Origin: Gemmatimonadota bacterium | GTDB lineage: Bacteria; Gemmatimonadota; Gemmatimonadetes; Gemmatimonadales; GWC2-71-9 | Assembly: GCA_016199245.1 (NCBI GenBank) | Contig: JACQHC010000093.1 | Coordinates: forward strand, 1-32,943 | Reading direction: 5' to 3' | DNA length: 32,943 nucleotides | In this document: positions 8,945-16,900 of the stretch, piece by piece | Numbering within the stretch: position 1 is the first letter of the stretch | How the letters are laid out: every line of letters begins with the position of its first letter | Translations under genes and position numbers: made by a program | The notes under the pieces: model-generated | Seen by the model: only the letters and a program-made list of their open reading frames with translations | Told to the model about the DNA's origin: nothing | Database searches by the model: none

Positions 8945-9664
8945 ATGACCGCGCAGAACGGTTCGCTCATCAAACTCGCCGGCGTTACCAAGGTCTTCTA
9001 TACCGAGGACGTCGAGACCCACGCGCTGTCCGGCATCGAGCTGGAGATCCGGGAGGGGGATTACGTGGCGATCGCGGGACCGTCCGGATGCGGTAAGACC
9101 ACGCTGCTGTCCATTCTCGGTCTGCTCGACACGCCCACTCGCGGCGAGTACTTCCTCGACAACCAGCCCGTGGCATCCCTCACGGCGACTCAGCGGGCCG
9201 GCGTCCGCAACCGCGAGATCGGTTTCATCTTTCAAGCGTTCAACCTGATCGGCGATCTCACGGTGTACGAGAACGTGGAGTTGCCGCTCACCTATCGGAA
9301 GATGCCGTCCGGGGAACGCAAGAAGCGGGTGATGGCGGCGCTGGAGAAGGTCGGCATGACGCATCGCGTGAAGCACTATCCGGCGCAGCTCTCCGGCGGC
9401 CAGCAGCAGCGGGTCGCGGTGGCGCGCGCGGTGGGAGGCGATCCCGCGATCCTGCTGGCCGACGAGCCGACGGGGAATCTCGACTCGGTGAACGGTAAGG
9501 CCGTCATGGATCTCTTGCGAGCGCTGCACCAAGAGGGGTCCACGATCTGCATGGTGACCCACGATCCGCGCTACGAAGAGTATGCGGCCCGCTCCGTCCA
9601 CCTGTTCGACGGGAAAGTCGTGAGCGAGGAAGTGGGGAAGGCGGGCGCCGGACCCGCAACGTGA
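8945..9664 (+). CDS. ABC transporter ATP-binding protein (LolD/MacB type)
   Basis: A 239-residue ATPase with a complete motif set: Walker A GPSGCGKTT (about 45-53), Q-loop FQAFN (96-100), signature LSGGQQQR (149-156), Walker B ILLADEP (169-175), D-loop GNLD (177-180) and switch His206. The layout matches the LolD/MacB/FtsE group that powers FtsX-fold permeases without moving substrate through the membrane. It starts 33 bases after the adaptor stop with GGAGA upstream. Its last four bases overlap the start of the second ATPase (GTGA), so the two should be translationally coupled. Confidence 0.93.
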   Translation: MTAQNGSLIKLAGVTKVFYTEDVETHALSGIELEIREGDYVAIAGPSGCGKTTLLSILGLLDTPTRGEYFLDNQPVASLTATQRAGVRNREIGFIFQAFNLIGDLTVYENVELPLTYRKMPSGERKKRVMAALEKVGMTHRVKHYPAQLSGGQQQRVAVARAVGGDPAILLADEPTGNLDSVNGKAVMDLLRALHQEGSTICMVTHDPRYEEYAARSVHLFDGKVVSEEVGKAGAGPAT

Positions 9665-10326
9665 TCCAGCTGCGCAACGTCGAAAAGTCCTATCCGGTCG
9701 GCAACGGCCGGACCTGGGTCCTGCGGCAGATCAACCTGGATGTGCCAGCCGGGGAATTCCTGACGATCATGGGGCCCTCGGGCTCAGGCAAGACCACACT
9801 GCTCAGCATCCTCGGCATGCTCGATGGCGCCTGGAGCGGCGAGTATCACTTCCTGGAACACGCGGTGCACGGGATCAAACCCAAGCAGCGGGCCGAGCTG
9901 AACAAGCGCTACATCGGCTTCGTGTTCCAGCAGTATCACCTGCTGGACGATCTGACCGTGGCCGAGAACCTCGACCTGCCGCTGTCCTACCGCGACATCA
10001 AGAAGAGCGAACGGCAATCCATGGTGGCCGACGTCCTGGACCGGTTCCAGATCGTGGCGAAGAAGGACCTGTTCCCGAGCCAGCTCTCCGGCGGCCAGCA
10101 GCAGCTGGTGGCGGTGGCGCGCGCCGTGATCGGCAGGCCGCAGGTGATCCTCGCAGATGAGCCGACCGGCAGCCTGCACCACACGCACGGCAAGATGATC
10201 ATGGACCTGTTGCAGAAGCTGAACGGTGAGGGCACGACAATCATCCAGGTGACCCACAATCCCGAGTGGGCGGCACTGGGGCACCGGATCATCAATCTCT
10301 TCGATGGGTGGATTACCTCGTCGTAA
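9661..10326 (+). CDS. ABC transporter ATP-binding protein with altered D-loop
   Basis: A 221-residue ATPase started at a GTG that overlaps the previous stop by four bases. Walker A GPSGSGKTT (38-46), signature LSGGQQQL (142-149), Walker B VILADEP (162-168) and switch His199 are present. The D-loop reads GSLHH (170-174), so the usual Asp after Leu is His, and the signature is followed by Leu instead of Arg. Similar LH-type D-loops seem to occur in this subfamily (recollection, not checked), so this may be a conserved second half-site ATPase and not decay. It probably pairs with the preceding ATPase as an asymmetric dimer on the ADOP permease; that pairing is inference from the operon. Confidence 0.9.
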   Translation: MIQLRNVEKSYPVGNGRTWVLRQINLDVPAGEFLTIMGPSGSGKTTLLSILGMLDGAWSGEYHFLEHAVHGIKPKQRAELNKRYIGFVFQQYHLLDDLTVAENLDLPLSYRDIKKSERQSMVADVLDRFQIVAKKDLFPSQLSGGQQQLVAVARAVIGRPQVILADEPTGSLHHTHGKMIMDLLQKLNGEGTTIIQVTHNPEWAALGHRIINLFDGWITSS

Positions 10327-10329
10327 AGC

Positions 10330-10397
10330 GGTGTGAGGTGCCAGGTGGCGGGTGCCGGGGCTCGAGCTCTGATGCCTGATAGCTGACACCTGACACC
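10330..10397. repeat. Inverted repeat between second ATPase and ADOP permease
   Basis: GGTGTGAGGTGCCAG (10330-10344) pairs with CTGACACCTGACACC (10383-10397) at 13 of 15 positions, with a 38-base loop. Each arm is a near-tandem of GGTGTCA-like units. It begins three bases after the ATPase stop and ends 26 bases before the permease start, so it could attenuate the operon or stabilise the upstream mRNA. Confidence 0.5.
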
Positions 10398-10423
10398 GCA
10401 TCGCCAGGCGAGAAGGGGGCGAC

Positions 10424-12880
10424 GTGCTGTCGGATCTGCGACATGCGCTGAGGAGCCTGCGGAGCAATCCCGGCTTCACGCTGGTGGTGGTCGTGACCCT
10501 CGCGCTCGGCATCGGCGGAAACGGGGCGGTGTTCAGCCTGATCAACGGGCTGCTCCTCCGGCCGCCGGCGGGCGTCGCTGAGCCTGAGCGGCTGGTCAAC
10601 ATCTACACGAGCGACTTCAGCAGCGGCGATTTCGGGACGTCGTCCTACCCCGACTATGAGGCCATGGCAGTCGAGCTGTCCGCCTTCGAGGCGGTGGCCG
10701 CTCATGACGTCCGCCTGTTGAGCGTGAGCACCGGCGAGCAGGGGGAGATGCTGGCGGGTGAACTGGTCACGCCCAACTACTTCGCCACGCTGGGAATGGC
10801 GCCGGCCGCCGGGCGGCTGATCGGCGCTGAAGACGCTCCCGCGCCGGGCGGTGAGGCGGTGGCGGTCATCAGCCACCGGTTGTGGGCGACGCGCTTCGGG
10901 TCCGACCCGGCGGTGACCGGCCGTGGGCTCCGGATTAACGGGCGTGAGTTCATGGTCATCGGCGTGGCGCCGGCGGGCTTCAACGGGATGATGCGGCCCA
11001 TCGCAAGCGACGTGTGGCTTCCGATTACCGTCGAGCCCCTGATCTCCCCCGGCTCGGACGACCTGACCAGCATGCGGAGCCGCTCGCTCATGGTGCTGGG
11101 GCGGCTGAGGCCAGGCGCCTCGCTGGCGGCGACGCAGGACCAGCTCGCTGCATTGGCGCGTCGGCGGTTCGAGCAATTTCGCGATTCCTGGGTGACGGTG
11201 CGTGGCGAAGGCAGGCGGCTCACGGCGGTTCCCGAGCCGGAGTCGCGCCTGCCGCCGCAAATTGGCGGTGCGGCCGTCGGGTTTGCCGCCATGCTGATGG
11301 CTGTCGTGGTGCTGGTGTTGCTGATCGCCTGCGCCAACATCGCGAACCTGATGCTCGCCCGCGCGGCGCGGCGGCGTCGTGAGGTCGCCGTTCGGTTGTC
11401 ACTCGGCGCCTCGCGCGGGCGGTTGGTGCGCGGACTCCTAACCGAGAGTCTCGTGCTTGCTGCGGCCGGCGCCGGGGCCGGCGTGCTGGTCGCCCGCTGG
11501 CTGACGGACGCCATCCTGCGATTCCGCCCTCCGGTGGCGGCGCCCATCCAGCTGGAGGCGCCGCTCGACTGGCGCGTGGTGGCGTTCCTCGCGGGGCTGG
11601 CGGTCGTCGCCGCGCTCGCGTTCGGCTTGTTGCCAGCGCTTCAGGCGTCGCGCCCCAGCGTGGTCCCTGGGCTCAAGGGCGAGCTTGCCGCCGGACGAAC
11701 CGGACGGCGCTTTGGGCCTCGGGGTCTTCTGGTGATCGGCCAGTTGGCGGTGTCACTACTGCTCCTGGTGGGGGCCGGTCTGTTTCTGCGGAGCCTCTCC
11801 CGCGCCCAGGCCGTGAATCCCGGGTTCGATGCCGGCAACGTCGTCGTTGCCACGCTGGACTTGGGATCGAATGGATACGACGAGGCGCGAGGGGCGGTGT
11901 TCTACCGGGCTCTCTTGGAGCGCTTGCGGGCCATTCCGGGCGCCCAAGGGGTGACGCTTGCCAGCGCGGTTCCGCTGGTCGACTGCTGCGGCCGCCGGGG
12001 CACCAGGATCGAGGGGTACACCGCCCGCGAGGGCGAAAGCACCGAGATCAACTGGAACGTGGTGGCGCCGGATTACTTCCGAACGATGCGCGTGCAGGTA
12101 CGGCAGGGCCGGGCCCTCGATGAGCGAGACCGTGCGGGCGCCCCCCTCGCGGTCATGGTCAATGAGGTGTTTGCCCGGCGGTACTGGCCCGGGCAGGATC
12201 CCCTGGGCAAGCGCGTGAGCATCACCGGGCCGGACGGGCCGTATCGCGAGGTCGTGGGGATCGTGCAGGACGGCAAGTACCGCTCGCTGGGCGAGGAGCC
12301 GCTGCCGTTCCTGTTCGTGCCCTTGTTGCAGAACTACCGCTCGAGCATGACCATGCACGTCCGTGCCGCAACCGATCCCGCGGGGGTCCTGCGGGCGGTG
12401 CGCTCCGCCGTTGGTGAATTGGACCCGAATCTGCCGCTGTACAATCACACCATCCTGACGGAGGCGCTGGCCGTGGCGGTGCTCCCGCAGCGGATTGCCG
12501 CTATGCTGCTCGCGGCGTTCGGCGGGCTGGGTGTGGCCCTGGCGGTACTGGGGTTGTACGGGCTCACAGCGTACGGTGTGGCGCAGCGCACACGGGAATT
12601 CGGCATTCGCACCGCGCTGGGCGCCGAGCCGCGCGACATCGCGGTCATGGTGGTGCGCGAGGGAGTGGCGCTGGCCGGCGTGGGACTGGGCGTGGGCTTC
12701 CTGCTGGCGGGCGCCGTCACCCGTCTGGCGACACGGTTCCTTTTCGGGGTGAGCGCGCTCGATCCGGCCACGTTCGTCACCGTCGGCGTGGTGCTACTCG
12801 GCGCCACGGCTGTGGCGAGTTACATCCCGGCCCGACGGGCTACACGAGTGGATCCCGTGGTTGCGCTGCGGTATGAGTGA
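10424..12880 (+). CDS. ADOP family ABC permease (MacB_PCD-FtsX duplicated), with cognate ATPases
   Basis: An 818-residue permease. It has the ADOP layout: an N-terminal membrane helix (about 20-50) with the LALGIGGNGAVF signature, a MacB periplasmic core domain (about 50-270), an FtsX triple-helix region (about 285-400), a second helix near 420-450, a second periplasmic domain and a terminal FtsX region ending in the typical PARRATRVDPVVALRYE. Such proteins act as mechanotransmission permeases for export of peptides, lipids or drugs from the periplasmic side. Start is GTG at 10424, preceded by AGGGGG. Unlike most ADOPs, this one follows its own adaptor and two ATPases, so it likely forms a complete tripartite pump. 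Confidence 0.9.
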   Translation: MLSDLRHALRSLRSNPGFTLVVVVTLALGIGGNGAVFSLINGLLLRPPAGVAEPERLVNIYTSDFSSGDFGTSSYPDYEAMAVELSAFEAVAAHDVRLLSVSTGEQGEMLAGELVTPNYFATLGMAPAAGRLIGAEDAPAPGGEAVAVISHRLWATRFGSDPAVTGRGLRINGREFMVIGVAPAGFNGMMRPIASDVWLPITVEPLISPGSDDLTSMRSRSLMVLGRLRPGASLAATQDQLAALARRRFEQFRDSWVTVRGEGRRLTAVPEPESRLPPQIGGAAVGFAAMLMAVVVLVLLIACANIANLMLARAARRRREVAVRLSLGASRGRLVRGLLTESLVLAAAGAGAGVLVARWLTDAILRFRPPVAAPIQLEAPLDWRVVAFLAGLAVVAALAFGLLPALQASRPSVVPGLKGELAAGRTGRRFGPRGLLVIGQLAVSLLLLVGAGLFLRSLSRAQAVNPGFDAGNVVVATLDLGSNGYDEARGAVFYRALLERLRAIPGAQGVTLASAVPLVDCCGRRGTRIEGYTAREGESTEINWNVVAPDYFRTMRVQVRQGRALDERDRAGAPLAVMVNEVFARRYWPGQDPLGKRVSITGPDGPYREVVGIVQDGKYRSLGEEPLPFLFVPLLQNYRSSMTMHVRAATDPAGVLRAVRSAVGELDPNLPLYNHTILTEALAVAVLPQRIAAMLLAAFGGLGVALAVLGLYGLTAYGVAQRTREFGIRTALGAEPRDIAVMVVREGVALAGVGLGVGFLLAGAVTRLATRFLFGVSALDPATFVTVGVVLLGATAVASYIPARRATRVDPVVALRYE

Positions 12881-12907
12881 AAGGCCTCTCTTCTGCGGCC
12901 TATCACA

Positions 12908-12933
12908 CTTGAGATCCAGATTGGAATCTCAAG
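12908..12933 (+). terminator. Hairpin after ADOP permease
   Basis: CTTGAGAT pairs with ATCTCAAG perfectly over eight bases, with a further CC/GG pair beside a bulged A and a small AGATT loop. It starts 27 bases after the permease stop at 12880 and is followed by TCTTAAG instead of a true T-run. Probably a transcript-end hairpin. Confidence 0.5.
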
Positions 12934-13002
12934 TCTTAAGCTTCCCCCCGGCCCTACCGCTCGCCGCCGGCCCCGCTCCGCCTTGCCTCTGACTTGACCC
13001 AC

Positions 13003-13045
13003 GCGTCCTCAGGCCTCAGTCAGGGTTCCTCAAGCCTAAGGACGC
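13003..13045 (-). terminator. Inverted repeat downstream of minus-strand ADOP
   Basis: GCGTCCTCAGGC (13003-13014) and GCCTAAGGACGC (13034-13045) form a 12-base stem with one mismatch and a 19-base loop. It is 111 bases beyond the stop of the minus-strand permease and in the convergent gap, so it may end that transcript. No T-run is visible. The remainder of 12881-13156 holds nothing I can assign. Confidence 0.4.
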
Positions 13046-13156
13046 CGGTCTCCACCTCGAGGCGAAGGCGATGTAGCCGAGTGGAACCTCCCACCGACGT
13101 GCCCCGCGCGCGTCGGCTGGGATCCATGGCAACCGCTTGCGCGGAGATGCCCTCCG

Positions 13157-15565
13157 TCACTCTGAACGCAACGCGACCATCGGATCAACCGCCGCCGCAC
13201 GGCGTGCGGGCAGGTAGCTCGCCATTGCGACGACGGCAAGGAGGAGGCCAGCCACCGCCGAGAGCACCAGCGGATCGGTGGGCTCCACTTCGTACAGGAA
13301 GCTCCGGAAGAGCCGGTTTGTCAAAAAGGAGCCCATGCCGCCCAGGGCGGTCCCCACGAGAGCTATGCTCGTTCCTTCCCCCACCATCAGCAACACGACA
13401 TCACGTCCCTCAGCCCCCAGGGCCATGCGCACGCCAAGTTCCCGCGTGCGCTGTGCCACCGCGTAGCTGACCGACGCGAAGATGCCCGCCGCCGCAAGGA
13501 CTAACGCGCAACCGGCAAAGACGTTCAGCAACAGCCCGTAGAAACGACGGCGGGCGAGGACGTCAGCCATCATCTCACTCATGCTTGCCACACGATCGGC
13601 CGCCACCGTCGGGTCCACCCGCTGGATTGCTTCACGCAAGGATCTCTTGGGATCAGGCATTCCAGGGGTCGTGCGAATGAGAACCGTGAGCATGCCGACG
13701 GGTCGGCTAACGAGGGGGTAGTAAACGATGCCGAACGGGGCTTCCTCAACGAACAGGCGAATGTCTCCGGTCACGGCGACCACCCTGCCGGTCCACTCTC
13801 CGCGGAACAGCGTGGTTTCCTTCCCCACCGGGTCTTGCCCCGGGAAGTACTTCCGGGCCGTTGACTCGCTCAGAACCACAGCATGCATGTCGTTCAGCGC
13901 GAGGACTCCCCGGTCGTCACCCTGACGCACAGGGATGCGCAAGACGCGAAAGTACTCCGACGTCACGCCGACCCCGTCGCCGTATCGCCCGCCCCAGATT
14001 GGCATTGCGCTTCCGAGCGCCGCGGCGACCACGCCGGGTACCGCATGCAACTCGTCGAGCGCTCGCTGAATGAATTGCACCCGTTGCTCCGGCGTCTGAT
14101 ACCGCGATTCAGGAAGCTTGACAACCGCAGTAACGACGTCTGAAGGGTCATAGCCCGCGTCAACGTTCACCAGTCGAGCGAAGCTTTTGGCCATGATGCC
14201 GGCCCCGGCCAGGAGCACGCTCGTGAGGACAACCTGCAACACTAGCGAGAACCTGGTTCCTCTGCCGGCCGGGACCCGCCGCACGGAGTCGAAGCCGCTG
14301 GCCAGTTTCAACGCATCCGCCACGCGTTCGTGGTTGACCACGAGCGCCGGATCGAGGCCGCATAAGGCGGCTGCGATCAACGACACGCAGAGGGCCGCGG
14401 CGAGCACGCGCTGGTCGACGCCAACCGTGGCGACGCTCGGCAGCAGCTCGACGCCAGCCAGCCTCACCATGGGCGGTATCGACCACCACGTCACGAGGAC
14501 TCCGAGTACACCGCCGGCGAACGCGACTATTGCGGATTCCACAAGCAGTTGGCGAGTCAATCCCGGGCGACTCGCGCCCAGTGCGAGGCGCACCGCCAAT
14601 TCCGGCCCGCGGGCCAGCGTCCTCGACGCCAGGAGACTTCCGACGTTCGCGCAGGCCACGAGGAGAACAAGAGCGACAGCGCCGAGCATCAAGAACAGTT
14701 GTCTTTGGACGTCCCCCAGATAGGCCTGACGGAGGGGCATGACGATGGGCAGTAACCGCTCCCTGCCGGCGCCTGGATCGGACGCCCATACCTGGCGAGA
14801 AATGCCGTCGAGTCTCGCCTGCGCTTGTTCGGCCGTGACACCGGACCGAAGTCTGCCCACAACGTACCACCCACGGGAGGCATGCACCGGACCGCTTCGA
14901 CCGGGCACCCAAGGAGCCGCCGCGGGATCCGACAGCAACGGACCCAGTGGCAACCAAACGTCGGGGTCCAATCGGCCGTGGAGCCCGAACCGGAAGTGCG
15001 GAGACGTGACGCCCACCACAGTGTATGCAGTCGTGTCGAGCGTGATGGTCCGCCCGAGCACACGGGAGTCGCTGCCGAATCGCGAGACCCAGAACCGGTG
15101 GCTCAAGACGGCAACCGCCGGCGATCCCGGCCGATCCTCTGCCGACGTGAACAGCCGGCCCAGGGCCGGCACGCCCCCGAGTAACGGGAAAAAGTTGGCC
15201 GTGACCGTGAACGCGTTGACGCGCTCCGCCGGGCCGATTCCAGTCAGCACCAGATCCTCGAATGTCAGTGCTGCCAGGTCTTCGAAGACTGCGGAGTCAA
15301 GACGCCACGCCTGGTACAGGGTCAGACGAGAGGTCTGCCCGAATCGAGCCGTGGGGCGCAGGTGCTCCTGCTCTGACGAGACGTCGACCAGACGATCCGC
15401 CTCCGGATAAGGCAGTGAGCGGAGCAGGACGGCCTGGACGATGCTGAACACGGACGTGGTGGCACCGATTCCCAGCCCGAGCACCAGGACGGCGAGCACG
15501 GTGAAGCCGGGAGAAGCCCGCAGACGGCGGAGCGCGTGTCGAAACTCGTTCAGAAGCAAATCCAT
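13157..15565 (-). CDS. ADOP family ABC permease, stand-alone
   Basis: An 802-residue permease with the duplicated MacB_PCD/FtsX structure. The LGLGIGATTSVFSIVQAVLLR signature is at the N-terminus, the first FtsX block has [20 protein letters not shown]-like sequence (as [20 protein letters not shown]), and the second ends in [20 protein letters not shown]. The second periplasmic domain is about 17 residues shorter than in the 10424-12880 paralogue between the SAMPI and VTSEYF segments. The ATG at 15565 is chosen; a GTG at 15574 would add three residues. No ATPase, adaptor or regulator is adjacent on this strand, so it is an orphan. It shares a 163-base divergent gap with the isomerase gene, in which no promoter is clear. 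Confidence 0.88.
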   Translation of the reverse strand: MDLLLNEFRHALRRLRASPGFTVLAVLVLGLGIGATTSVFSIVQAVLLRSLPYPEADRLVDVSSEQEHLRPTARFGQTSRLTLYQAWRLDSAVFEDLAALTFEDLVLTGIGPAERVNAFTVTANFFPLLGGVPALGRLFTSAEDRPGSPAVAVLSHRFWVSRFGSDSRVLGRTITLDTTAYTVVGVTSPHFRFGLHGRLDPDVWLPLGPLLSDPAAAPWVPGRSGPVHASRGWYVVGRLRSGVTAEQAQARLDGISRQVWASDPGAGRERLLPIVMPLRQAYLGDVQRQLFLMLGAVALVLLVACANVGSLLASRTLARGPELAVRLALGASRPGLTRQLLVESAIVAFAGGVLGVLVTWWSIPPMVRLAGVELLPSVATVGVDQRVLAAALCVSLIAAALCGLDPALVVNHERVADALKLASGFDSVRRVPAGRGTRFSLVLQVVLTSVLLAGAGIMAKSFARLVNVDAGYDPSDVVTAVVKLPESRYQTPEQRVQFIQRALDELHAVPGVVAAALGSAMPIWGGRYGDGVGVTSEYFRVLRIPVRQGDDRGVLALNDMHAVVLSESTARKYFPGQDPVGKETTLFRGEWTGRVVAVTGDIRLFVEEAPFGIVYYPLVSRPVGMLTVLIRTTPGMPDPKRSLREAIQRVDPTVAADRVASMSEMMADVLARRRFYGLLLNVFAGCALVLAAAGIFASVSYAVAQRTRELGVRMALGAEGRDVVLLMVGEGTSIALVGTALGGMGSFLTNRLFRSFLYEVEPTDPLVLSAVAGLLLAVVAMASYLPARRAAAVDPMVALRSE

Positions 15566-15728
15566 CCCACTCACAACAATGCGGCTCCCCTGCCACTGAC
15601 GGAAGCCGCATGTACCATCAGCCCTGGACCACGACAGCTTTCGCTGGACAGCCGGAGCAGCTCACCGGCGGACGGGCATGCCGTAGCTGTGCCTCCGTCC
15701 CCGGCCTCCACTTGCTACCTTGGCCTCC

Positions 15729-16634
15729 ATGGTGGGCACGCTCGATCGCCGCGCGTTTCTCGGAGCCGCCGCCGCCGCCGTCGCTGGGCTCGGCGAGCGG
15801 CGCCCGCAGGAGCCCCTGTTCCGCATTTCCCTGGCCGAGTGGTCCCTTCACCGCACGCTCCAGGCCGGCCGGCTCGACCACCTCGACTTTCCCGGCGTCG
15901 CGCGAAACGATTACCAGCTCGAGGCGGTCGAGTACGTGAACACGTTCTTCAAGGACAAAGCCGAAGACGCGCGATACCTGCGCGACCTCAAGAGCCGCGC
16001 GGACGGTCACCGCGTCAAGAGCCTTCTCATCATGTGCGACGGCGAGGGAGCGCTGGGCGATCCGGACGCCGCGCTCCGCACGCGCGCCGTCGAGAACCAC
16101 TTTCGCTGGGTAAGGGCCGCCGCGTTCCTCGGCTGCCACTCCATTCGCGTCAACGCGCAGTCGAGCGGAAGCCCCGAGGAGCAGCGGCGGCTGGCCGCGG
16201 ACGGCCTGCGGCGGCTCACCGAGTTCGCGGCGCAGCACCAGATCAACGTGATCGTCGAGAATCACGGTGGACTGTCGTCCAACGGCGCCTGGCTCGCGGG
16301 TGTCATCTCGGACGTGGGCCACCCGCGGTGCGGCACGCTGCCGGATTTCGGCAACTTCCAGCTGGCGGAGAACGAGTGGTACGACCGCTATCGCGGCGTG
16401 GGCGAGCTGATGCCGTTCGCCAAGGCGGTGAGCGCCAAGTCGCACGACTTCGACGCGCTGGGCAACGAGACCCACACCGACTACGCGCGGATGCTCCGCA
16501 TCGTGCTCGACGCGGGGTATCGCGGCTACGTCGGGATCGAGTACGAAGGCGACGCGCTGCCGGAGGCCGAAGGGATCCGCGCCACGAAAGCGCTGCTCGA
16601 TCGCGTGCGAACGGACCTGGCCCGATACTACTAG
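15729..16634 (+). CDS. Sugar phosphate isomerase/epimerase-like TIM barrel with Tat-like leader
   Basis: A 301-residue protein of the xylose-isomerase-like TIM-barrel fold. A Tat-like leader ([17 protein letters not shown], about 6-22) precedes the barrel. Metal- and acid-type positions expected for the fold are visible: the Glu in [34 protein letters not shown] and the C-terminal GIEYEGD. Family members isomerise or epimerise sugars or inositol derivatives; those with Tat leaders in soil bacteria are mostly uncharacterised. The ATG at 15729 is preferred over a TTG at 15720. It appears monocistronic. A cytoplasmic homologue with a false leader is possible but less likely given the RRAFLG motif. 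Confidence 0.83.
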   Translation: MVGTLDRRAFLGAAAAAVAGLGERRPQEPLFRISLAEWSLHRTLQAGRLDHLDFPGVARNDYQLEAVEYVNTFFKDKAEDARYLRDLKSRADGHRVKSLLIMCDGEGALGDPDAALRTRAVENHFRWVRAAAFLGCHSIRVNAQSSGSPEEQRRLAADGLRRLTEFAAQHQINVIVENHGGLSSNGAWLAGVISDVGHPRCGTLPDFGNFQLAENEWYDRYRGVGELMPFAKAVSAKSHDFDALGNETHTDYARMLRIVLDAGYRGYVGIEYEGDALPEAEGIRATKALLDRVRTDLARYY

Positions 16635-16654
16635 GGTGTCGCGTGCCATGTGCC

Positions 16655-16675
16655 GGGTGTAAGCGGCGGACACCC
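16655..16675 (+). terminator. Short hairpin after isomerase gene
   Basis: GGGTGT (16655-16660) pairs with ACACCC (16670-16675) about 20 bases after the isomerase stop. The surrounding GTGTCGCGTGCCATGTGCC resembles the GGTGTCAGGTGCC units at 10330-10397. No T-run follows. Confidence 0.35.
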
Positions 16676-16705
16676 CTGACACTGTTCTAGCTGTCCGCCC
16701 GGTTG

Positions 16706-16734
16706 TGGGACCGGCATGTCCCACATCCGAACGC
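16706..16734 (+). repeat. Hyphenated palindrome TGGGAC-N-TCCC-CATCCGAACGC, copy 2
   Basis: TGGGACCGGCATGTCCCA followed by CATCCGAACGC. TGGGAC and GTCCCA are exact complements, making this the most symmetric of the five copies. It lies 166 bases upstream of the ADOP start at 16901. The rest of 16735-16900 has no feature I can assign. Confidence 0.55.
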
Positions 16735-16900
16735 GCCGCACTGTCACGCCCGCCTCGCCTGTGCCGTTTCTGATTTCCCTGTAACGACTTAGCACGTGCT
16801 CACACGCGGTACGCCGGTTGCGATGGCCGTATGAATGAGTGTCTGGCGGCCCTCTAACGCCCGCACCCGGTACCCTCTCACGAAGCGAAAGGACACTGAT

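Noticed and set aside
8931-8948. Mini-frame MESLI overlapping the first ATPase start
   Set aside because: Five codons, no supporting structure; likely chance, although its TGA overlaps the ATG.
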